Below, piece by piece: positions 57,722 to 64,000 of a DNA stretch of 64,000 bases. Each line of letters starts with the position of its first letter. Position 1 is the stretch's first letter. Below the pieces are notes generated by a model. That model made no database searches. It had not been told where the DNA came from and saw only the letters and a list, made by a program, of their open reading frames with translations. Origin of the DNA: Bacteroidota bacterium (GTDB taxonomy: Bacteria; Bacteroidota; Bacteroidia; Flavobacteriales; Weeksellaceae); assembly GCA_023394415.1 (NCBI GenBank), contig JAEXAR010000035.1, positions 62,001-126,000 of the forward strand. The letters are read 5' to 3'. A program made the position numbers and the translations under genes.

Positions 57722-60235
57722 TTAATTTTTAGGGTCTAAAGCCTTCTCGATTTTATAGTTTAAATCCTCATAATGATAACGGTTCATTTGGTCTGCGGAA
57801 GAGGCTTTTTGTTGAAGTTCTGCCTTCAAATCTTTCAGCGTACCACGAACAACCGCCTGTACATCAGAATTATCGGAAATTGATAATGACATTCCTCTTC
57901 CTGAAACAACCGGAATACTTGTTCTCGGAGAAATCAACCCCACCATATCATTAATATAATTTCTCTGTAGGTTTCTTCTATAAATATCGGGACTCGTACC
58001 GTTGAATATATTATTTTTCAAATCGTTCATATATTCGAAAAGGCTGTAAGCATTAGGATCAACCGATTGAGACACATACATTTTCTGCAAAACCATTGGG
58101 CTCAAAATTCTGTTGAGAACACTATTTTGAAGATTTTCGACCACCTGAATCGGAGATTTTGTTGTTTTATCAAATACATCTTGCTTCAGTAACCAAGTTG
58201 GTGTTTCAAAAATATTTTTATTCAAGAAATCGAGGGCTCTTTTCTGTTCTGCTTTTGATACCACTTGATAAACTGCACCAGATTGATCTGTTGTTTTAAG
58301 CGTCTCCATTTCACCGCCGATATATTTGGAAACGTGTCCTAAATATCTGGTAAACTGGCCTGTAACCTGATCATACATAATGGAATAATCATCGTAATTT
58401 TCATTAGCTCTTTCTGTCCATTTATCAAGATTATCTACAATTCTCTGAAGGTTTTTAATGCCGTAATTTCCTGCAAGCACAGGATCATCACCAATTTGCT
58501 CACTTTGTGAACGCGGATCAAACGGATTGGATTCGGTGCCAAACCAAAGTCTTGGGTTTTCTAATTTATTAATCACCCATTTGTTCAAGTGTGGCTTTTC
58601 AGCTTCGGGAGAGTTAAACTGCGGAAATCTTCTGTAGCCCCATTCTATAGCCCAATTATCATAATCACCAATTCTTGGCATCATTCCACTGTCACCTATT
58701 TTATCTTCAGGTTGTGCCACATAGTTGAATCGGGCATAATCCATAATTGAAGGGGTATGTCCATTTTTCTCCAACCATTTTTTATCCCTTAATTTTTCAA
58801 CCGGAACAGTAGAGCTGGAACCGAAATTATGTCTTAATCCAAGGGTATGACCAACTTCGTGTGAAGATACAAATCGGATTAACTCACCCATCAGTTTTTC
58901 ATCAAATTCCATTTTTCTAGCTCTTGGATCACTTGGCGAAGCCTGAATAAAATACCAATTCCTCAAAAGATTCATCACATTATGATACCAGTTGATATGG
59001 CTCTCAAGAATTTCCCCGGTTCTTGGATCAGAAATGGAAGGACCTGAAGCATTAGGCACATCAGAAGGTTTGTAAACAATAGCCGAGAATCTTGCATCTT
59101 CAAGGCTCCATTCCGGATCATCTTTGGCATTCGGAATTTTAGCATAAATGGCATTTTTGAAACCTGCTTTTTCAAAAGCTGATTTCCAATCGTCTACACC
59201 CTGCATTAAATAAGGAACCCATTTTTTTGGTGTTGCCGGATCTATGTAAAATACAATAGGTTTTGCCGGTTCTACCAATTCTCCGCGCTTATATTTTTCT
59301 AAATCCTGTGGTTTTGGTTCAAGCCTCCATCTTTTGATAACAGAAACTTTTTTCACACCTTGTGGATCGAGATCAAAATCGGTATAACCCACTGTAAAAT
59401 AACCAACTCTCGGATCATAATATCTGGCTTGCATCTTATTTTCAGGAAGAAGCACCAATGATGAGTTAATTTCTACTGTGTAATTACCACTGATTTCGGG
59501 TTTATCTGCACCAGGAGCAAATGAAGCATTGCCCAATGTCTTGGCAAATGTTTTAGTAGTGTTGATTTCAAGATTATTAGGGAAAGATTTTATGAAATTC
59601 ACAAAAGATTTATCTTTCTGAAATGATCCAACTTTGAAATTTTTCTTATAGGCAGTTTCAAAAGAAACCAACTCATTATCTGCATTTACAAGATCGGTTA
59701 CCTCTATCACAGAAGATTTTTTATCATCACTGTAAGCCTTAATATCAAAAACCTGAACGATAGACTGCGTATTATTGCGCATCACAGAATTATACATTTC
59801 CGATTTGGAATCGGCAGCATAATCGTCATAAGAAATAGAACGAATGAAAATTTTGTCCTGTGGACCTTTTTCAAAGATAATCACGCTTTCAGAAATCTGA
59901 TCTCCAGCGTAACCTATAAATCCCGAACGCATTCCTGCTGCTGCTTTGGTTAATCTGCTTACAACCAGGAAATCTTTTTTCAATACACTATTCGGAATTT
60001 CAAAGTAATATTTATCTTCAATCTTGTGAACAGTTATTACACCTTGATCGCTCACTGCTTTCGCGGTGATGATGTCTTTATAAGGTTTAATTTTTTCCGG
60101 TTTTTTATCTTTTGCTGCTGCATCCGGCGTTTTTGCCTTTACAGTATCTGTCTTGGGTTTTTCAGTTTGTGCCAACATATTTGGTGAGGCTACTGCCAGC
60201 ACCAAAACTGCGACAAGTGCATTAAATTTCTTCAT
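57722..60235 (-). CDS. large zinc-dependent metalloprotease with DUF5117/DUF5118-like regions
   Basis: The product has 837 residues. Signal peptide ends MLAQ; a Lys/Pro/Ala linker with repeated KPxxD leads into the DUF5118-like region (KDIITAKAVSDQGVITVHKI) and the long DUF5117-like region. The metzincin-type zinc site is HEVGHTLGLRHNFG with a Met-turn candidate SIMDYARFNY. This is a common Bacteroidota exported metalloprotease family of unknown substrate. No T9SS tail is seen, so it is likely periplasmic. Upstream of it lies rlmD. Confidence 0.92.
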   Translation of the reverse strand: MKKFNALVAVLVLAVASPNMLAQTEKPKTDTVKAKTPDAAAKDKKPEKIKPYKDIITAKAVSDQGVITVHKIEDKYYFEIPNSVLKKDFLVVSRLTKAAAGMRSGFIGYAGDQISESVIIFEKGPQDKIFIRSISYDDYAADSKSEMYNSVMRNNTQSIVQVFDIKAYSDDKKSSVIEVTDLVNADNELVSFETAYKKNFKVGSFQKDKSFVNFIKSFPNNLEINTTKTFAKTLGNASFAPGADKPEISGNYTVEINSSLVLLPENKMQARYYDPRVGYFTVGYTDFDLDPQGVKKVSVIKRWRLEPKPQDLEKYKRGELVEPAKPIVFYIDPATPKKWVPYLMQGVDDWKSAFEKAGFKNAIYAKIPNAKDDPEWSLEDARFSAIVYKPSDVPNASGPSISDPRTGEILESHINWYHNVMNLLRNWYFIQASPSDPRARKMEFDEKLMGELIRFVSSHEVGHTLGLRHNFGSSSTVPVEKLRDKKWLEKNGHTPSIMDYARFNYVAQPEDKIGDSGMMPRIGDYDNWAIEWGYRRFPQFNSPEAEKPHLNKWVINKLENPRLWFGTESNPFDPRSQSEQIGDDPVLAGNYGIKNLQRIVDNLDKWTERANENYDDYSIMYDQVTGQFTRYLGHVSKYIGGEMETLKTTDQSGAVYQVVSKAEQKRALDFLNKNIFETPTWLLKQDVFDKTTKSPIQVVENLQNSVLNRILSPMVLQKMYVSQSVDPNAYSLFEYMNDLKNNIFNGTSPDIYRRNLQRNYINDMVGLISPRTSIPVVSGRGMSLSISDNSDVQAVVRGTLKDLKAELQQKASSADQMNRYHYEDLNYKIEKALDPKN

Positions 60236-60307
60236 ATACAGGTAAATTTTGTTAAAGATAACAAAAAAACCTATTTTTTGAATAGTATTAATAACTTAAG
60301 ATAGAAA

Positions 60308-61717
60308 TTAAATTTTTTCCAGAAGAGCAATATTTTCTACGTGATGTGTTTGTGGGAACATATCTACCGGAAGAATTTTTACCACTCTGTATATCTCTTT
60401 CATCAACGCCAAATCTCTCGCCTGCGTTGCTGAATTACAGCTTACATAAACAATTCTTTCAGGTTGTAGTTTTAAGATTTGTTCCACAACTTTTTGATGC
60501 ATACCATCTCTCGGAGGATCAGTTATTAAAACATCTGCTTTTGGATGATTTTGTAAGAATTCTTCAGTGAAAACCTCTTTCATATCGCCGCAATAGAATG
60601 TACAGTTGGTCAATCCATTCAGTTTGGCGTGTTCTGTAGCTGCATCAATAGCTTCCTGCACGGATTCGATACCGATAACCTGTTTTGCATTTCTGGCAAC
60701 ATATTGCGCAATAGTTCCGGTGCCTGTATACAAGTCATAAACCACTTCATCACCTTTTAAATCAGCAAATTCCAGCGTTTTTCTGTAAAGGTTGAGTGCC
60801 TGTTTATAATTGGTTTGAAAGAACGATTTCGGACCAATTTTGAATTGTAGCCCATCCATTTCTTCCATCAAAAAGCCTTCACCGAAATAGGTTTGCACAT
60901 CCAGATCGTAGATAGAATCATTTTGTTTCGGATTAATGGCATACACTAACGTTTTGATTTGTGGGAATTTTTGAAGAAGAAAGTCGAAGAGTTTCTCGCG
61001 GTTTTCTTTTTCTTCTCTGAAGAGTTGAAACAGTACCATCCATTCTCCTTTTGATGTTTGACGCATCATCAGAGTCCGCAGGAAACCTTCTTGGTTTTTT
61101 ACATCAAAAAAATCAAGCTGATGCTCTACGGCGTAATGTTTAACGGCAAGTCTTATGTCGTTGGAAGGGTTTTCCTGAAGCCAACATTCCTTTAAATCCA
61201 AAATCTTGCTCCACATTCCCGGAATGTGAAATCCGAGTGCATTTTTATCATCGATATTTTCTCCTGAATTGACCTCATCCAAGGTAAGCCAACGCGAATC
61301 TGAAAAGGAGAACTCCATTTTATTTCTGTAAAAATACTGTTCTTCAGAAGCTAAAATCGGTAAGGTTTGAAAATCTTCAATTCCACCAATTCTTCTGATA
61401 TTGTTCAGAACCTCATTTTCTTTAAAATCAAGTTGTTTTTCGTAAGATAAATTCTGCCATTTGCATCCGCCACAAACACCAAAATGAATACATTTAGGAG
61501 CGACTCTATACGGCGATTGTTCTAAAATTTCAACGGTTTCAGCTTCAAAATACTTCGATTTTGCCTTTTTTACTCTGGCATTTACTACATCTCCCGGAAC
61601 AGCTCCCGAAACTAGAACGGTTTTGCCTTCCTCCGTTTTTCCTACTGCAACACCTTTTGCTCCTGCAGAGGTGAGCTTTATATTTTCAAGAATGAGATTC
61701 TTTCTTCTTTTCGACAT
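60308..61717 (-). CDS. rlmD: 23S rRNA (uracil-5-)-methyltransferase RlmD/RumA type
   Basis: The product has 469 residues. A TRAM domain (LILENIKLTSAGAKGVAVGK to KAKSKYFEAETVEI) is followed by the iron-sulfur cluster cysteines C-x5-C-x2-C in CIHFGVCGGCKWQN plus a fourth Cys in KECWLQ. The SAM-binding region is YDLYTGTGTIAQYVA, then ITDPPRDGMH and the catalytic Cys in VYVSCNSATQARDL. It methylates uridine in 23S rRNA. The start codon abuts the stop codon of the 75-residue membrane protein with no gap. Confidence 0.93.
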   Translation of the reverse strand: MSKRRKNLILENIKLTSAGAKGVAVGKTEEGKTVLVSGAVPGDVVNARVKKAKSKYFEAETVEILEQSPYRVAPKCIHFGVCGGCKWQNLSYEKQLDFKENEVLNNIRRIGGIEDFQTLPILASEEQYFYRNKMEFSFSDSRWLTLDEVNSGENIDDKNALGFHIPGMWSKILDLKECWLQENPSNDIRLAVKHYAVEHQLDFFDVKNQEGFLRTLMMRQTSKGEWMVLFQLFREEKENREKLFDFLLQKFPQIKTLVYAINPKQNDSIYDLDVQTYFGEGFLMEEMDGLQFKIGPKSFFQTNYKQALNLYRKTLEFADLKGDEVVYDLYTGTGTIAQYVARNAKQVIGIESVQEAIDAATEHAKLNGLTNCTFYCGDMKEVFTEEFLQNHPKADVLITDPPRDGMHQKVVEQILKLQPERIVYVSCNSATQARDLALMKEIYRVVKILPVDMFPQTHHVENIALLEKI

Positions 61718-61945
61718 TTAGTGTAGTTTATTTTCTTTTTTAATAATAATTGTATTGCGATAATACAAATAAATAATTGAGGCAATGCTACCAAAAAAAG
61801 CAAAAGCCACGATCCACATAAAGGGATTTTTCACGCCATTCCTCACAGCATCAATTATCACTATAAACCAGACGAATAATAAAATTCCCCAACCAATTCC
61901 CAAAACTAAATTAGGTGAAAATCCTAAAAATTGAATATGAGTCAT
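61718..61945 (-). CDS. small two-helix membrane protein, possibly PLDc_N-like
   Basis: The product has 75 residues: two transmembrane helices (LVLGIGWGILLFVWFIVIID and FMWIVAFAFFGSIASIIYLY) joined by a short basic loop, and a Lys-rich tail. The pattern fits PLDc_N-type small membrane proteins, but I cannot be sure. Its stop codon immediately precedes the rlmD start, so they are co-transcribed. Confidence 0.7.
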   Translation of the reverse strand: MTHIQFLGFSPNLVLGIGWGILLFVWFIVIIDAVRNGVKNPFMWIVAFAFFGSIASIIYLYYRNTIIIKKENKLH

Positions 61946-62053
61946 CTTACAAAATGTACCTATTACAAAAATAAAAACGCGACAATAGCTGCCTGTAAAA
62001 GGATTTCTCTTTTAATGATTAAAGGGTACATAGTATTATTTTTCCAAAATTAA

Positions 62054-62080
62054 AAAACCTTGTCCAAATGACAAGGTTTT
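62054..62080 (-). terminator. terminator after the TlpA-like lipoprotein gene
   Basis: AAAACCTTGTC (62054-62064) pairs with GACAAGGTTTT (62070-62080), perfect 11-bp stem; six T follow on the minus strand. Confidence 0.92.
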
Positions 62081-62100
62081 AACTTTTTGTCTGTGCTGAA

Positions 62101-63618
62101 TTATTTTACTGCTGCAGAATCGGTTTTCGGAGCTTCTCCTTGTGGAAGCACCTCAACCTGCGGTTGTTGCTGTACTGCACTTTGCGGTGCTTGCAATCCA
62201 GTAAGTTTGGTCATTATTTCTACAAATTCAGGGTCACCAAGATTGAAGTATGGTCTTCCAATTAATTTACCATCCTTATCTACAATTACATAGCTAGGAA
62301 TTTTGAAACCGTAAAGTCCGAATTTCTTTGCTTCAGCAGCATTGATGCCACCATCAACCCAATAGTGACCACCATTGAAACCTTTCAATAAAGAACCACT
62401 GGTTTTGGTAAACTGATCTTTGGTATCATCTAGGTTTACATAAGCATAATTCATTTTTGCTTTATAAAACTCAGTTACTTCTTTTAATACAGGAACCGTC
62501 ATCATTGCAATATTTGGATTCCAAGAAGCGTAGAAAGTCACCAATGTAGGTTTACCTTTGAAATCTGCTAAAGACTGTGATTTGCCATCTTTAGAAACAA
62601 TTTTCATATCAGGTGCAGTACCTGCTTTGAAGCCCATTAACACTTTCTGTAGTTCCTTAAGGTCTTTTTTCACTGTACCATCAGAAACATTATCATCAAT
62701 AAGTTTAGTAAGTTTATCATAGTTTTTAGCATTCATAAAATTCAGGTCGCCCTGTGCTAAAATATAACCAAAGTAATAATCTTTTGCAGTGTTTGATAAG
62801 TCTTTTCGCGTTTTCAAATAATTAGCAAAAACTTCTGAAATCATCGGCTGCTCCTTTTGATTTTGTGGAAGCGTACCTAAATATTTCTGAAAATCAGGCT
62901 GAATCTTAGAAAGTTTGTACTCTCTGTACATCGGGAAATTTTTAATAAGCCTGTCATCATTTTTCTGCAATTCTTTTTGCACTTTTTTGAAGTTTTCGCT
63001 CACTTTGAATCCTGGTTTTGCAGTAGCAGCAGCGTGTTGCTCTTCATAAGCATCTAAAAGCCCCATCAATCTGGCTGTTGCTTCATCTTTTTTGTAACTA
63101 AGAACTTCACTGTCTGCATTCAGTTTTTTGGCATTACTTTCCAGAAGTTTGTTCACATCTTCCTGAATTTTTTTGAATTGCGTAAGGAATGCCGCTTCAT
63201 CTTTACCAATTAAATCCTGCATCTGAATTTGAGACGCATAATTTTCGAAAGCCTTTTGTGATTCCTTCAAGAAGTCGTTATTTGCTTTTGCATCACCTGT
63301 AATGGTAAATTCTGAAGGAAAGCTTTCTCCATTTCCTGTGATATTAAGTGTTTGCCCACTCTTCAGGTAAACCATATTCGATTTTCCGGCATAGGTAATA
63401 ACATAAAGTCCGTCTTTTGGAGCATCGAAATTACCCGTAAATTCGCCCTTATTATTTACACCAACATTCATCAGTGGTAAAGTGCCAACACCGGAAGCCT
63501 CAATGATTTCAACTCTTTCAAGCGGTGAACCATTGGTCACTTTTCCTTTTATTTCAACTTTTTTAGAACACGATACAGCAAAAATTGCCATAACAAGTAA
63601 TAACAAATACTTTTTCAT
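62101..63618 (-). CDS. TlpA-like thioredoxin-fold lipoprotein lacking redox cysteines
   Basis: The product has 505 residues. Lipoprotein signal MKKYLLLLVMAIFAVSCSKK; a DUF4369-like N-terminal beta domain (VEIKGKVTNGSPLERVEI to about 110); a long helical middle; and a C-terminal thioredoxin-like domain (SLADFKGKPTLVTFYASW). At the active site, where TlpA proteins have W-C-x-x-C or W-C-P-C, the sequence is W366-N-P-N369, so both cysteines are Asn; codons are AAT at 62518-62520 and 62512-62514. The cis-Pro loop (GFKIPSYVIVDKDG) is intact. It may act as a non-redox chaperone or binding protein. The C-terminal tail is Gln/Pro/Ala-rich. Confidence 0.9.
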   Translation of the reverse strand: MKKYLLLLVMAIFAVSCSKKVEIKGKVTNGSPLERVEIIEASGVGTLPLMNVGVNNKGEFTGNFDAPKDGLYVITYAGKSNMVYLKSGQTLNITGNGESFPSEFTITGDAKANNDFLKESQKAFENYASQIQMQDLIGKDEAAFLTQFKKIQEDVNKLLESNAKKLNADSEVLSYKKDEATARLMGLLDAYEEQHAAATAKPGFKVSENFKKVQKELQKNDDRLIKNFPMYREYKLSKIQPDFQKYLGTLPQNQKEQPMISEVFANYLKTRKDLSNTAKDYYFGYILAQGDLNFMNAKNYDKLTKLIDDNVSDGTVKKDLKELQKVLMGFKAGTAPDMKIVSKDGKSQSLADFKGKPTLVTFYASWNPNIAMMTVPVLKEVTEFYKAKMNYAYVNLDDTKDQFTKTSGSLLKGFNGGHYWVDGGINAAEAKKFGLYGFKIPSYVIVDKDGKLIGRPYFNLGDPEFVEIMTKLTGLQAPQSAVQQQPQVEVLPQGEAPKTDSAAVK

Positions 63619-63702
63619 TATATGATTTTAAAACTTGGCAAAAATAAGTTATTCAAGCGTTTAAAAGAAATATTTTTAGAGAATTTAGAAAAGTTTAACT
63701 AC

Positions 63703-63730
63703 AAAAAAACCGTTCTCGAAAGAACGGTTT
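63703..63730 (-). terminator. terminator after sdhB
   Basis: AAACCGTTCT pairs with AGAACGGTTT around CGAA, and seven T follow on the minus strand. Confidence 0.93.
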
Positions 63731-63778
63731 CAATATTTTAGAAACTTTGTCAATATTTATGAATTCGACAAAGCAATC

Positions 63779-64000
63779 TTATCCTTGATCTACTTTTGCA
63801 GCCATAAACTCTCTATTCATTCTGGCAATCACCTCAAGAGAAATACCTTTAGGACATTCAACTTCACAAGCTCCAGTGTTGGAACAGTTTCCGAAACCTT
63901 CTTCGTCCATGGTTCTTACCATATTCAGCACTCTTCTTTTGGCTTCTACTCTACCTTGAGGAAGTAATGCGAACTGAGAAACTTTCGCACCTACAAACAG
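63779..64000 (-). CDS. sdhB: succinate dehydrogenase iron-sulfur subunit, 3' end only
   Basis: The last 73 codons are visible; the gene continues beyond the right edge. The frame reads FALLPQGRVEAKRRVLNMV, then FGNCSNTGACEVECPKGISL, the C-terminal cysteine cluster (C-x5-C-x3-C-P) of the SdhB/FrdB ferredoxin-like domain, and ends MAAKVDQG. With the flavoprotein and cytochrome subunits presumably upstream it belongs to complex II of the TCA cycle and respiration. A strong terminator follows. Confidence 0.95.
   Translation of the reverse strand: MFVGAKVSQFALLPQGRVEAKRRVLNMVRTMDEEGFGNCSNTGACEVECPKGISLEVIARMNREFMAAKVDQG

Overview
The window is a low-GC chromosomal segment of a Bacteroidota bacterium, class Flavobacteriia, most like the Chryseobacterium/Weeksellaceae group. 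This is inferred from signal peptides ending in AQ, type IX secretion (T9SS) C-terminal sorting domains, promoters of the TTTG-N19..21-TAnnTTTG type, DUF3467 beside rpoC, an IPExxxVDY protein and a DUF6452/DUF6048 pair. Most of it is core genome; no phage, transposase, CRISPR array or plasmid gene was seen.

Layout. 1-7.7 kb: a truncated OmpA-type protein and a lipoprotein (+ strand), then a TonB receptor, a small exported protein and a large T9SS-exported beta-propeller protein (- strand). 7.7-28.8 kb (- strand): the information-processing supercluster, transcribed right to left as rpsU, xerC, hpf, tRNA-Thr/Tyr/Gly/Thr, tuf, tRNA-Trp, secE, nusG, umuC, rplK-A-J-L, three exported-protein genes, rpoB, rpoC, DUF3467. 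The usual order is broken twice: a umuC-type polymerase sits between nusG and rplK, and a three-gene block of exported proteins sits between rplL and rpoB. Terminators and promoters around both interruptions suggest that each half of the cluster is expressed independently.

28.9-41.3 kb: an AddA-type helicase-nuclease (+), then ferritin flanked by two identical 126-bp structured repeats, a Spy-like protein, a glycosyltransferase, a Tyr-rich exported protein, malQ with two starch-binding domains, cysS and folE (all -). 41.4-45.6 kb (+): acpP, fabF, rnc, an IPExxxVDY protein and pyk, tightly packed. 45.7-49.3 kb (-): an aldehyde dehydrogenase and the histidine-degradation genes hutG and hutI. 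49.4-53.4 kb (+): ruvB, a WG-repeat protein, an MBL-fold hydrolase and coaE. 53.5-64 kb (-): a T9SS-exported metallopeptidase, the DUF6048/DUF6452 pair, a large zinc metalloprotease, rlmD, a small membrane protein, a TlpA-like lipoprotein whose redox cysteines are replaced by asparagines, and the 3' end of sdhB.

The most unusual non-genic feature is a set of degenerate arrays with a strict 7-bp period. They lie before or between DUF3467, rpoC, rpoB, addA, cysS, ruvB and coaE, and a related short array lies in frame inside cysS. Other repeats are the duplicated 126-bp element, a GTCATTC-ended palindrome, an ACCACATAG-ended inverted repeat and a GC-rich intergenic repeat. I saw no clear new multi-gene system; the 126-bp repeat and the heptad arrays are the best candidates for something undescribed.
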